Source: Undibacterium sp. Jales W-56
GTDB taxonomy: Bacteria > Pseudomonadota > Gammaproteobacteria > Burkholderiales > Burkholderiaceae_D
NCBI RefSeq assembly: GCF_025548535.1
Contig: NZ_JAJLQW010000002.1
Coordinates: 649,173 to 713,172 of the forward strand
Length of the DNA stretch: 64,000 nt
Reading direction: 5' to 3'
The position numbers and the translations under genes are program-made. Below, one piece after another: positions 8,592-17,651 of this stretch. The notes under the pieces were generated by a model. That model saw nothing but the letters and a program-made list of their open reading frames with translations. It made no database searches and was not told the origin of the DNA. Each line of letters begins with the position of its first letter. The first letter of the stretch is position 1.

Positions 8592-9848
8592 TTGACTCAA
8601 ACTACGAAGCGATCTTTTCTCATCTATGCGGCGGCGTATGCAATTGTAGGTGCAACACCTTTTCTGTTGCTGCCGATCTTGACCCGTTACTTGACGCCTC
8701 AGCAATTTGGCGAAGCAACTTCTTTTTTAGTGTTGACCGGTTTGCTGGGTAATTTTGCTGGACTGAGTGCGCACGGGTTCGTGGCGGCTCGTTTCTTCAA
8801 GTCTAAACCAACAGAGTTCGGAAAATTGGTGTTCAGCTCCATCGCAACATTGGCGGGTATGCATGTGATTATCTTTGTTTTGCTCGCAATTTCCTTTCCT
8901 CTATTGGCGAAATTCCTTGGTTTATCGATTGGATTTGGATTGCTGGCCGTTATCGCTGCGCTATTCCTTAATTTGAATTTACTATTCCTTACGATTTCTC
9001 AGTTTTCTGGAAATCCCTGGCATTATTTTGGGGCACGGCTGCTACAAAGCATGATTGAATTGTCAGTATGCATAGGGCTGATATTCTGGGTGTCTGCCAA
9101 TGCTGAGTCGCGCATCTGGTCTTATACAGTTGCAATTGCTGCCAGTGCAGCATGGGGATTTTATCATTGCATTCGTCGAGGGCACATCGGCAATCAGATT
9201 GAAGGCAATGCAATCCGCAGCCTGCTGGTGTTCGGCTTACCCATGTTGCCGCATGTTGCCGCGGGCATGGCAATTTCTTATGTGGATCGGATAGTGGTGT
9301 CCTCATTACTCGGTGCAGAAAGTCTAGGTATTTATATGGTCGCCATGCAGGTTGGCATGTCCATACTCGCACTGACCGAGCCTCTTAACAAAGCACTTGC
9401 TCCATGGCTTTTTGCGCAACTCTCTAATGGAAACGTCGAGGTTAAGCACATGGTGGTTCGTCGTACTTATCAGTTATTCGCGATACTCATTTTTGTTGGC
9501 CTAATGGTAGTAATTATCGCTGATCTCTTGTTTGATCAGTTGATTGGTCCTCATTTCGATATGGCGCATAATCTAATCCCCTGGATGGTGGCTGGATTTG
9601 TGATTCAGGGTATGTACTACAGCGTTGTCAATTACATGTTCTACGCGGAGAAAACTGGAACATTATCTGTCGTGACAGGTTCTGTAGCGATAGTTGGCAG
9701 CCTGCTTTCTTACTTATTGACCGCTCGATTTGGCCTTGCGGGTGCTGGCGTATCATTTGTGTTGATCAATAGTTTACTATTACTGATGGTTTGGATCGTC
9801 GCCTCGAAAGCAGTTCCTATGCCTTGGGCTCTAGGAATCAGGAGTTGA
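8592..9848 (+). CDS. polysaccharide flippase (Wzx-like, MOP superfamily)
   Basis: 418 residues, strongly hydrophobic, with about 12 predicted membrane segments. The N-terminal pattern (two adjacent helices, PILTRYLTPQQFGEA) is typical of Wzx/RfbX oligosaccharide flippases that move undecaprenyl-linked repeat units across the inner membrane. The chosen start is a TTG at 8592, because no ATG or GTG gives a complete first helix. It is followed after 1 bp by the unknown 452-residue gene and then a Wzy-like gene, which together indicate a Wzx/Wzy-dependent pathway. Confidence 0.82.
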   Translation: MTQTTKRSFLIYAAAYAIVGATPFLLLPILTRYLTPQQFGEATSFLVLTGLLGNFAGLSAHGFVAARFFKSKPTEFGKLVFSSIATLAGMHVIIFVLLAISFPLLAKFLGLSIGFGLLAVIAALFLNLNLLFLTISQFSGNPWHYFGARLLQSMIELSVCIGLIFWVSANAESRIWSYTVAIAASAAWGFYHCIRRGHIGNQIEGNAIRSLLVFGLPMLPHVAAGMAISYVDRIVVSSLLGAESLGIYMVAMQVGMSILALTEPLNKALAPWLFAQLSNGNVEVKHMVVRRTYQLFAILIFVGLMVVIIADLLFDQLIGPHFDMAHNLIPWMVAGFVIQGMYYSVVNYMFYAEKTGTLSVVTGSVAIVGSLLSYLLTARFGLAGAGVSFVLINSLLLLMVWIVASKAVPMPWALGIRS

Positions 9849-9849
9849 T

Positions 9850-11208
9850 ATGAGTTTCCCTGAAATGCCTTTGGTACGCCAAACTACTGTCTTTGTACAA
9901 CGACTGATAACTGCCTGCAGACGTTTCAGTGAGAGTAAATATCGTCTCCATCGTCGCGTTAACTGGTCTTATCGCTACGCTGCAGCCTTCTACCAGTCCG
10001 AAGCCAGTTACCTGATGTCGGATATCGATACATATTTAGCTGGCGATTGCCTAGTTGCCCCCCAAGTCGAAAATGTCTATGCGCAGAAATTGAGCTGGAA
10101 GCAGGCAGGAGTTGTTTTGCTAAAAGTATTTGCGCATTGGTCGTTTCGCTTACTTGGCCGGTTTGCCGACCGACGTATACGTTCAAACCATATCCAGAAT
10201 TATCGTAAGGCCTATGTTGATGACATCGAACTTGTTTTCGATATTACGCAATCCTCGGTGATTCGAGCCGTTTATCCTTTCCCGATCAGTTTCAGGCGTC
10301 AATTACGCTATCTTAATTTTCTTAGAAAGAAGGGTTACTTATTTAAGTTGGCGGGTCATTCCTACTGTTTTAGAGATCTACTGAATTTTGTACTGAGGCG
10401 AGATGTGGAATCATTACAACGCATGGAGTCACGGGCGCAGATATTGCACGCACTTGAGGTCGCTGCACTGGGAGTCAGGAATGTGCAGTTATCTGATGAA
10501 TTTGACATTGGCAGCCTTGACTTCGCACGTACGTTAGCCCGACGCCATGTGCACGTTGTCAACAGTGCGCATGGCGTAGGCAAGTATTTGCCTGTGCACG
10601 CCTATGCTGAATTTCACATACTTACCCAAAGGCAAAAAGAATATTACTTCATGACGCACCCTTGCAATTTTGTGCTGCGTAAATTGAACGAAAAAGCCCC
10701 AGCGGTGGCAACAAGCGATGCATCATCTGAGTCTCTGATGAGGTACTCAATTTGCTTCGTTCTACTTAGCGCTCAATCGTCGCGAGGTATTGGAGAAAAG
10801 TATTTGGTCTTGAATGAAGATAGGATAACCAAATTATTGGGAGACGAATTTGAAAACAATCCCGAGATAGGTTTGTACTTTCGTCCGCATCCGAATAACC
10901 ATACACCTGTTGTACCTAGAGGTTTCAAACTGCTACCGTCACTGGAGCAAGTCAATAACTTGCCAAATGTGATATTTGCCTCGTTCAATTCAACCTGTCA
11001 GATTGATCCGGCATTCAAAGGAAGGAAGATATTGCTACGCGGCGAGATGATGTATCCCGAGCTATGGTTCGACGATAACGAAGAAATGTTGCATCTAGAT
11101 CAGTTGGTTGCTCTGTTACGCAAATTAGCTTTAACCGCTTGCAAGAGTGAAGCAGTGCCTGCAATAACAAAGGTGACGCCGTGCTTGCATATGAATGGAG
11201 GTAATTGA
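9850..11208 (+). CDS. unrecognised polysaccharide protein, GT-B-like glycosyltransferase candidate
   Basis: 452 residues, no signal peptide and no clear membrane span. I do not recognise a named family. Visible landmarks are HGVGKYLPVHAY (241-252), FRPHP (344-348) and SFNST followed by an acidic/hydrophobic ending with FKGRKILLRG (378-398). A late Ser/Thr-rich loop followed by a large-G-basic-hydrophobic strand resembles the nucleotide-sugar site of capsule-synthesis GT-B enzymes such as Kdo- and sialic-acid-type transferases. It lies between flippase and polymerase genes, where repeat-unit glycosyltransferases usually sit. A role as the transferase using the CMP-nonulosonic acid made by this locus is a testable guess, not a claim. 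Confidence 0.5.
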   Translation: MSFPEMPLVRQTTVFVQRLITACRRFSESKYRLHRRVNWSYRYAAAFYQSEASYLMSDIDTYLAGDCLVAPQVENVYAQKLSWKQAGVVLLKVFAHWSFRLLGRFADRRIRSNHIQNYRKAYVDDIELVFDITQSSVIRAVYPFPISFRRQLRYLNFLRKKGYLFKLAGHSYCFRDLLNFVLRRDVESLQRMESRAQILHALEVAALGVRNVQLSDEFDIGSLDFARTLARRHVHVVNSAHGVGKYLPVHAYAEFHILTQRQKEYYFMTHPCNFVLRKLNEKAPAVATSDASSESLMRYSICFVLLSAQSSRGIGEKYLVLNEDRITKLLGDEFENNPEIGLYFRPHPNNHTPVVPRGFKLLPSLEQVNNLPNVIFASFNSTCQIDPAFKGRKILLRGEMMYPELWFDDNEEMLHLDQLVALLRKLALTACKSEAVPAITKVTPCLHMNGGN

Positions 11209-12377
11209 TGAATGCACTCAATGTTCCTGCAAACAAGCGTTCAGTATTTAGTATTACGTTACTGATGACCTTTATATTGATGACTTTTGTGTTACAAAAA
11301 CCAGTATTATTGATAGGCGGTGCCGTAATTTGTGCTGTTTATGCATGTATCTGTTTCCAATTTTCAACTTTCCGGAACAAAGATCTTTCGTGGTTTCTTG
11401 TCGTCTGCATTTTTTTTCTGCCTGGAATGACAAAATATTCTCACGGTTTATCGCCATTTTTCTATTTCTTTTCCACAATAGCAATTTTTTTTGCGGCAAA
11501 AGCAGCAAGTCGATACCCTCCCCAAGTGTTCCTGATTTCATTTCGCATCATATATACAGTAGCTGTTACAGGAATTGCGTATGCATTGTATGTTTATTGG
11601 GACATGCCCGAGCCGCTTGGCGAAGTGATAGAGGGTTCCAGTGCAAACGGCATTCCGGCTTATCTGATTGTGATGCAGGTAAGTCTGAGTCTATGCAATT
11701 ATGTGGTGTTACAGAAATTACCGGTGTTGTCACCGATTATCACTGCTATCGTGGCTTTTTTTGGTTATGGTCGGGGTTCGTTGGTTGTGGCCGGCTTACT
11801 CGTAATGTTCACCTTACTGTTTAATCTGTCGTTATCCCATGCGTCGAGTCGACGATACAAGGTTTTCTTGACTGTTTTCCTGCTAGGTTTAGCTATCGCC
11901 GTAGTGGGGAATTACGATCAAATAGAAGAGGCGATGAACTTGTATACTAAACTTGGAGCGGGTTTGGTAGATCAAAATCGACTGGAAATCTGGGGGCAGT
12001 ATCTCGAAAAAATTAATCTTTGGACCTTGTTGATTGGTGCTGATTACACAGGTACCGTAATTGAATTGCAGTATGCAAGCAATCCCCATATTTCGTTTGT
12101 CCGCACACATGCCCTATTTGGTTTACCAATCACTTTGCTTGCGTTGTTCAGTCCATTGATCGTCTTTTTTACGGATAAGGCCTGGTCAGCAAAACTAATC
12201 TTTGCTACTTTTATCGGATTATTGATGATGCGGGCGATGTCTGAGCCAATCTTGTTTCCAACGCTGCTGGATTTCTTCTTTTTTTTGAATCTTTTCCTGT
12301 TCTTCCGTTATGTACCTAAATGTGAATCGGCATTTAGAGTACACAGAGAACTATCAAGTAATTCAGCTATCGTATGA
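11208..12377 (+). CDS. O-antigen polymerase-like multi-pass membrane protein (Wzy candidate)
   Basis: About 389 residues with some ten hydrophobic segments and a long loop between late helices (around residues 240-300), the usual topology of Wzy polymerases and WaaL-type ligases. These families share almost no sequence, so the call rests on topology and position after the flippase. The ATG at 11208 is preceded by a clear GGAGG at 11197-11201 and overlaps the previous stop by one base. An earlier in-frame TTG at 11205 is less likely. The coding region is AT-rich compared with the genes from 12.5 kb onward, a common trait of wzy genes and a hint of separate acquisition. Confidence 0.65.
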   Translation: MNALNVPANKRSVFSITLLMTFILMTFVLQKPVLLIGGAVICAVYACICFQFSTFRNKDLSWFLVVCIFFLPGMTKYSHGLSPFFYFFSTIAIFFAAKAASRYPPQVFLISFRIIYTVAVTGIAYALYVYWDMPEPLGEVIEGSSANGIPAYLIVMQVSLSLCNYVVLQKLPVLSPIITAIVAFFGYGRGSLVVAGLLVMFTLLFNLSLSHASSRRYKVFLTVFLLGLAIAVVGNYDQIEEAMNLYTKLGAGLVDQNRLEIWGQYLEKINLWTLLIGADYTGTVIELQYASNPHISFVRTHALFGLPITLLALFSPLIVFFTDKAWSAKLIFATFIGLLMMRAMSEPILFPTLLDFFFFLNLFLFFRYVPKCESAFRVHRELSSNSAIV

Positions 12378-13000
12378 TCCAAACCATTACTCGATTACTT
12401 GCAAAGATACTGAAGAGGTCCCGGCTAACGGCTGTGAAGGATTCGATTATCGACCCAACTTCAAAAATCGAATCAGGGACGATCTTCTACAGTTCGAACA
12501 TGCAACGGCATAGCTTTTGCGGCTACGACTGCGATATCAATTGCGCCGACATTGGCAGCTTCACCTCAATCGCTAATGACGTGGTGCTGGGCGGCGGCCG
12601 CCACCCAATGGAATGGGTCGGTATGTCGCCGGTGTTCTATCAGGGTCGTGATAGCGTCAAGGCAAAGTTTTCAACCCATAAACGCGATTCAATCAAGCGA
12701 GTTGTGATTGGTCACGACGTCTGGATCGGTCGTTCGGCCATTGTCCTGCCAGGCGTAGAAATCGGTTGCGGCGCTGTGGTCGGTGCTGGTGCAGTGGTAA
12801 CAAAATCGGTACCACCTTACGGTATTGTCGCCGGTAACCCGGCACGGTTGATCCGTTACCGTTTCGATGAACTCACAGTAGAACGACTTATTGCCACACA
12901 ATGGTGGACTCTGCCCGATGAAGATTTACATCAACTGGGCCCCCACTTCAACGACGTCGAGAAATTTCTGGAAACTATAGAGAGGAAAAGCGGAGCATGA
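12374..13000 (+). CDS. hexapeptide-repeat acyltransferase (CatB/WbbJ-like)
   Basis: 208 residues. Left-handed beta-helix acyltransferase of the xenobiotic/CatB type. Hexapeptide repeats run through VVIGHDVWIGRSAIVLPGVEIGCGAVVGAGAVV, ending with the VAGNPARLIR motif. The GGGRHPMEW stretch carries the conserved His of the active site. It likely O-acetylates a sugar of the repeat unit, using acetyl-CoA. The start overlaps the Wzy-like stop by 4 bp and the stop overlaps the amidotransferase start by 4 bp. From here the coding sequence is richer in G+C than the preceding genes. Confidence 0.83.
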   Translation: MIQTITRLLAKILKRSRLTAVKDSIIDPTSKIESGTIFYSSNMQRHSFCGYDCDINCADIGSFTSIANDVVLGGGRHPMEWVGMSPVFYQGRDSVKAKFSTHKRDSIKRVVIGHDVWIGRSAIVLPGVEIGCGAVVGAGAVVTKSVPPYGIVAGNPARLIRYRFDELTVERLIATQWWTLPDEDLHQLGPHFNDVEKFLETIERKSGA

Positions 13001-14127
13001 CAACGCTGAAAATCTGTTCGAAATGCGTGATGGATACAACTGACTCGGCCATCACTTTTGATGCCGAGGGAGTATGCGATCATTGTCGCACGTATGAAAC
13101 ACAAGTGCAGCCGAATTGGCACACCGATGAACGCGGCGAGCAAGAGTTGCTTGCACTGGTAGAAAAAATCAAGGCAAACGGCAATGGTAAAGACTTCGAT
13201 TGTCTCATCGGCATGAGTGGCGGTATTGACAGTTCCTACCTGACTTACATCGCTACCGAGTTCGGCCTGCGCCCGCTGGTGTTTCACGTCGATGCTGGCT
13301 GGAATTCTCAGGAGGCAGTCAATAATATTGAGCGCCTGATCGATAAGTTAGACTTGGACCTGTATACCGAAGTGATCAACTGGGAGGAGATGCGCGATTT
13401 GCAGTTGGCCTTTTTTAAATCAGGCGTGCCACACATCGATACTCCACAGGACCATGCTTTCTTTGCGACCATGTACAAGTTCGCGGAACAGAATAACATC
13501 AAGTACATTCTGACAGGAGCCAATTATTCGACCGAATGTATCCGTAACCCGATCGAGTGGATGTACTACCAGTCGGACTCGATTCAACTGAAGGACATTC
13601 ATCGCCGCTTTGGTACTCGGCCATTGAATAATTATCCGACTACCTCAATCTTGCGTCATAAAGTCTGGCTACCTTATGTGAAAGGTATCCGCGTAGTGCG
13701 TCCATTGAATTTTGTGCCCTATGATAAGGCTGGCGCAATGAAACTGCTGACTGAGAAATTTGGTTGGCAACCTTATCCTCAGAAACATTTTGAGTCGCGT
13801 TTCACGCGTTTCTATGAAGGCTACTGGCTTCCTAAGAAATTTGGATTCGACACCCGCAAGGTGCAGTTCTCTAGTCTGATCGTAACGGGGCAAATGACAC
13901 GTGAGGAAGCATTGAAACAACTGAAGCAACCAGCGTTGGATGACGCCACCGTGCGCCAGGAATTCGAATACGTTGCCAATAAGCTTGGCATCACGACTGA
14001 TGAACTGCAAACTTACCTCGATGCACCCAACAAGACTTATAGGGATTACCGTTCGCAAGAAATGTTCTACACCGTAGGTGCCAGAATAATGCGCACGCTC
14101 GGTCTTGAACTTGGAGGCAAGCGGTGA
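12997..14127 (+). CDS. N-acetyl sugar amidotransferase (WbpG/PseA family)
   Basis: 376 residues. ATP-pyrophosphatase fold with the PP-loop MSGGIDSS at residues 73-80, and two N-terminal Cys pairs (CSKC at 7-10, CDHC at 27-30) that could bind zinc. This matches the N-acetyl sugar amidotransferases WbpG, PseA and LegA-like proteins. They adenylylate an N-acetyl group of a sugar and replace its oxygen with ammonia, giving an acetamidino group. Ammonia is supplied by the HisH/HisF paralogues encoded immediately downstream, as in the Pseudomonas aeruginosa O5 locus (family knowledge). The target here may be the nonulosonic acid or a WecB/WecC-derived uronic acid. The sequence does not decide. Confidence 0.92.
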   Translation: MTTLKICSKCVMDTTDSAITFDAEGVCDHCRTYETQVQPNWHTDERGEQELLALVEKIKANGNGKDFDCLIGMSGGIDSSYLTYIATEFGLRPLVFHVDAGWNSQEAVNNIERLIDKLDLDLYTEVINWEEMRDLQLAFFKSGVPHIDTPQDHAFFATMYKFAEQNNIKYILTGANYSTECIRNPIEWMYYQSDSIQLKDIHRRFGTRPLNNYPTTSILRHKVWLPYVKGIRVVRPLNFVPYDKAGAMKLLTEKFGWQPYPQKHFESRFTRFYEGYWLPKKFGFDTRKVQFSSLIVTGQMTREEALKQLKQPALDDATVRQEFEYVANKLGITTDELQTYLDAPNKTYRDYRSQEMFYTVGARIMRTLGLELGGKR

Positions 14128-14738
14128 TTTCGATTGTCGATTACGGACTGGGAAATGTTCAGGCTTTCGCTAACATCTACAAGCGCTTGGACATACCTGT
14201 CACGCTTGCAAAGACGGCTGATGATCTTGCCACTGCCTCACACATCATCCTACCCGGAGTCGGGGCCTTCGACTGGGCCATGACGAAGCTAAATAACTCC
14301 GGCATGCGCGAAACGCTGGATGATCTGGTGCTGCGTGAGAAAAAGCCAGTGCTTGGCATTTGCGTCGGCATGCAAATGATGGCCATGAATAGTGACGAGG
14401 GAAAGGTAGATGGTTTGGCGTGGTTCGATGCCAGTGTCAAACTTTTCGATGAATCTCGCTTTCAGAATCGCACCCATCTTCCCCATATGGGCTGGAACGA
14501 TGTCGAGCCGATACGCCGCGACGGACTATTCCGTGATTTTGACGAGGGTGCGCGTTTCTATTTTCTGCATTCATATTATTTTGAACCCAAGGATACCTCC
14601 GACATGCTGAGTACCACCATTTATGGCGATCGCTTCATCAGTGGAGTTCAACGCGGCAATGTAATCGGCGTTCAGTTTCATCCTGAAAAGAGCCATGGCT
14701 GGGGCATACAACTTTTGAAAAATTTTGCAGGGCTCTGA
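14124..14738 (+). CDS. hisH: HisH-like glutamine amidotransferase of the acetamidino system
   Basis: 204 residues. Class I glutaminase domain with the catalytic triad Cys80 (GICVGMQ), His186 and Glu188 (FHPEKS). It starts with GTG at 14124, overlapping the amidotransferase stop by 4 bp. The protein hydrolyses glutamine and feeds ammonia to its HisF-like partner. No other histidine-biosynthesis gene lies nearby, and the order WbpG-HisH-HisF is that of the acetamidino sugar module. It is therefore a paralogue dedicated to polysaccharide modification, not the histidine-pathway enzyme. Confidence 0.9.
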   Translation: MISIVDYGLGNVQAFANIYKRLDIPVTLAKTADDLATASHIILPGVGAFDWAMTKLNNSGMRETLDDLVLREKKPVLGICVGMQMMAMNSDEGKVDGLAWFDASVKLFDESRFQNRTHLPHMGWNDVEPIRRDGLFRDFDEGARFYFLHSYYFEPKDTSDMLSTTIYGDRFISGVQRGNVIGVQFHPEKSHGWGIQLLKNFAGL

Positions 14739-14739
14739 C

Positions 14740-15522
14740 ATGCTACGACCAAGAATAACTCCTTGTCTTTTAGTGCACAAGGGCGGCCTCGTCAAAACGG
14801 TCGGTTTCGATAACCCCAAATATGTGGGCGACCCACTGAATGCTGTCCGGATCTTCAATGACAAAGAAGTCGATGAGTTGATGGTAATCGACATTGACGC
14901 TAGTCGCCACAACCGAGAACCTGACTATAAACTGATTGCCAACTTGGCGCTCGAATGCCGGATGCCTCTTTGCTATGGTGGAGGCGTTAAAAACGTGGAG
15001 CAATTCGAACGGATCATCGGCCTTGGGGTTGAGAAGGTCGCAATTGCTTCTGGAGCGGTGGACAACCCGGAATTGATTTCATATGCTGCCGAGCGCGTGG
15101 GTAGTCAGAGTGTCGTGGTCGTTATCGATGTTAAGAAAACTGGGCTTTTTAGGAAACCCGAAGTCGTGACCTTGAACGCTAGCCATCGAACTGGCCTAGA
15201 CCCAATAGTTTTCGCGAAACGTGTGCAAGAAATGGGGGCTGGCGAAATCGTACTGAATTCAGTCGACCATGACGGTCAGATGAAGGGGTACGACACTGAG
15301 TTAATCGAACTTGTGAGGAACGCCACTACGTTACCGCTAACCGTACTCGGTGGCGCAGGATCTCTTTCCGATCTGCGTGAGCTAATCCTTCGCTACGGCA
15401 TCATCGGAGTTGCCGCCGGTAGTCTTTTCGTATTCAAAGGCAAATATCGGGCCGTACTTATAAATTATCCGACCCGCAGTGAAAAAGATGCTCTGTGCTT
15501 ACTGGAACCTCTCTCCCAATGA
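14740..15522 (+). CDS. HisF2/AglZ-type acetamidino modification protein
   Basis: 260 residues. A HisF-like TIM barrel with phosphate-binding GG-containing loops. Housekeeping HisF begins PCLDV, with its first catalytic aspartate at residue 11. Here the motif is PCLLV and residue 11 is leucine, so imidazole-glycerol-phosphate cyclisation is unlikely. This fits a role as an ammonia channel and scaffold for the WbpG-type amidotransferase. ATG 14740 lies one base after the HisH stop. An in-frame TTG at 14725 is possible but would overlap more. The stop overlaps the next start (ATGA). Confidence 0.9.
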   Translation: MLRPRITPCLLVHKGGLVKTVGFDNPKYVGDPLNAVRIFNDKEVDELMVIDIDASRHNREPDYKLIANLALECRMPLCYGGGVKNVEQFERIIGLGVEKVAIASGAVDNPELISYAAERVGSQSVVVVIDVKKTGLFRKPEVVTLNASHRTGLDPIVFAKRVQEMGAGEIVLNSVDHDGQMKGYDTELIELVRNATTLPLTVLGGAGSLSDLRELILRYGIIGVAAGSLFVFKGKYRAVLINYPTRSEKDALCLLEPLSQ

Positions 15523-17651
15523 AACAAATATTACAAAGCCTGAAAACTGGAAACACCGAGGTTGCAGAACTGCCTGTGCCGGCGCTCAAGCGCGGTCAGT
15601 TATTGATTGCCACCTCCCAAACATTGGTGTCGGCTGGCACCGAACGTATGCTGGTTGAATTCGGCAAAGCTGGATGGATAGAAAAAGCTCGTCAGCAGCC
15701 CGACAAAGTGCGCATGGTGCTCGACAAGATCAGGACCGACGGCCTGATACCTACCCTTGAGACGGTATTCAACAAACTCGATCAACCGCTTCCGCTGGGA
15801 TACTGCAATGTTGGTCGCGTGGCCCAAGTTGGCCCAAGTGTGCTGGGTTTCGCGACCGGCGAGCGCGTGATCAGTAATGGCAAGCATGCGGAAGTGGTCA
15901 GCGTACCCGTGAATCTGTGTGCCAAAGTGCCCGAAAGCGTGACCGATGAAGAGGCCGCATTCACAGTGCTCGGCGCAATCGCTCTGCAGGGCATCCGACT
16001 TGTGCAACCGACCTTGGGCGAGACCATAGTAGTCACTGGTCTTGGCCTAATCGGCCTGGTCACGGTGCAACTGCTGCGTGCTCATGGCTGCCGAGTACTC
16101 GGCCTGGATTTTGACAAGGATAAGTTAGCTATGGCGCGGCAGTTTGGCGCCGAGGTGGTGGATTTGGCGTCTGGCCAGAATCCAGTTGCCGCCGCCGAGC
16201 GTTACTCGCGTGGGCGCGGCGTAGATGCCGTAATTGTTACAGCATCTACTAAAAGCAGCGAGCCGATGCACCAAGCGGCGCTGATGTGTCGCAAGCGCGG
16301 TCGCATCGTGCTGGTAGGGGTCACTGGCCTGGAACTGTCTCGCGCTGATTTTTTCGAAAAGGAATTGACTTTTCAAGTTTCATGTTCTTACGGTCCCGGC
16401 CGCTACGACGCTAACTACGAAGAGAAAGGTAATGACTATCCGATCGGTTTTGTCCGCTGGACAGAGCAGCGCAATTTCGAAGCTGTGCTGGATATGATGG
16501 CTGATGGACGTCTAGACGTGAAACCGCTGATTTCACATCGCTTCGACATCACAGAGGCGGAGCGGGTGTATGCACTGGTCGGTGGCGCTGCACCTTCGTT
16601 AGGCATTCTGTTGCGCTATCCGGGTTTAGCTATTGATACCGCCTCGCGCACGGTAGCGGTGCCGACGATGCAACCGCCGGCCGCTAGCCCGGCAGTGGGT
16701 AAGCTCGGCGTCAGCGTGATTGGCTCGGGCAACTATGCGACCGCCGTGTTGATGCCCGCCTTCAAGAAAGCTGGGGTACGGCTGCGTAGCGTAGCTTCCA
16801 GCGCCGGCGTCAGCGGCCTGCACGCCGCACGTAAGTTTGGCTTTGAAGAAACGACGACCGATACCAACCGGTTGTTCGCCGATGCTGATACGCAAGCCGT
16901 GGTGATCACGACTCGCCATGACAGTCATGCCGGTTACGTCCTGCAGGCGCTAAAGGCAGGTAAGCATGTATTTGTCGAAAAGCCGCTGTGTCTGACCTTG
17001 GCTGAGCTGACTGAAATCGAAGCCGCCTGTGCCTTGCGCGAAGCTCAAGGGGCGAATGTGCCAATAGTGATGATCGGCTTTAATCGCCGTTTTGCGCCCC
17101 AGGTCCAGCGCATCAAGCAATTGCTGGCTGGTTTGTCTGGGTCCAAAGCTTTCGTCATGACAGTCAACGCCGGCGCTATTCCAGTCGAGCACTGGACCCA
17201 AGATCCCACTATTGGAGGCGGGCGCGTCATTGGCGAAGCCTGTCACTTTATTGACCTGTTGCGCTTTCTGGCCGGCACCCCGATTATTGGCTGGGAGCGA
17301 ACGGATATGGACAGCGTGACGCGGGACACGGTAACACTGCAGCTACGTTTCGCTGACGGATCGATCGGGACAGTGCATTACTTTGCCAACGGCAGCAAGA
17401 CCTTCCCCAAGGAGAGATTGGAAATTTTTGCAGGCGGCCGCGTGCTACAACTCGACAATTTCCGCAAGCTGACCGGCTTTGGTTGTCCAGGCTTCAACAA
17501 GATGAACCTTTGGCGTCAGGACAAGGGGCAGAAGGCTTGCGCGCAAGCCTTCGTCGACGCCATCGCGTCTGGCAAGCCATCACCAATTCCACTGGACGAG
17601 GTCATCGAGGTCAGCCGCGTAACGCTAGAAATTGCCGGGGGCGGTCGTTGA
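15519..17651 (+). CDS. fused two-domain oxidoreductase (MDR dehydrogenase + Gfo/Idh/MocA)
   Basis: About 710 residues. The N-terminal half (to about residue 350) is a medium-chain, zinc-type alcohol dehydrogenase with the NAD(P)-binding GLGLIG at 173-178. The C-terminal half (from about 385) is a Gfo/Idh/MocA oxidoreductase starting GVSVIGSGNYA, with the family EKPL motif in HVFVEKPLC. Such bi-domain oxidoreductases recur directly upstream of heparinase-like genes in O-antigen and capsule loci, usually with a GT4 transferase and wecB/wecC as here (context knowledge). The substrate is probably a nucleotide- or lipid-linked sugar, not known. ATG 15519 overlaps the HisF-like stop. Confidence 0.87.
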   Translation: MKQILQSLKTGNTEVAELPVPALKRGQLLIATSQTLVSAGTERMLVEFGKAGWIEKARQQPDKVRMVLDKIRTDGLIPTLETVFNKLDQPLPLGYCNVGRVAQVGPSVLGFATGERVISNGKHAEVVSVPVNLCAKVPESVTDEEAAFTVLGAIALQGIRLVQPTLGETIVVTGLGLIGLVTVQLLRAHGCRVLGLDFDKDKLAMARQFGAEVVDLASGQNPVAAAERYSRGRGVDAVIVTASTKSSEPMHQAALMCRKRGRIVLVGVTGLELSRADFFEKELTFQVSCSYGPGRYDANYEEKGNDYPIGFVRWTEQRNFEAVLDMMADGRLDVKPLISHRFDITEAERVYALVGGAAPSLGILLRYPGLAIDTASRTVAVPTMQPPAASPAVGKLGVSVIGSGNYATAVLMPAFKKAGVRLRSVASSAGVSGLHAARKFGFEETTTDTNRLFADADTQAVVITTRHDSHAGYVLQALKAGKHVFVEKPLCLTLAELTEIEAACALREAQGANVPIVMIGFNRRFAPQVQRIKQLLAGLSGSKAFVMTVNAGAIPVEHWTQDPTIGGGRVIGEACHFIDLLRFLAGTPIIGWERTDMDSVTRDTVTLQLRFADGSIGTVHYFANGSKTFPKERLEIFAGGRVLQLDNFRKLTGFGCPGFNKMNLWRQDKGQKACAQAFVDAIASGKPSPIPLDEVIEVSRVTLEIAGGGR

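Noticed and set aside
14124..15522. Histidine biosynthesis genes hisH and hisF
   Set aside because: No hisA, hisB, hisI or hisG nearby. They follow a WbpG-type amidotransferase, and the HisF-like protein has Leu in place of the catalytic Asp11. Treated as the acetamidino module.
17483..17647. Upstream extension of the heparinase-like protein by 55 residues
   Set aside because: It overlaps the end of the oxidoreductase gene in another frame and is Arg-rich shadow sequence. The TTG overlapping the stop codon at 17648 gives a family-like beginning.
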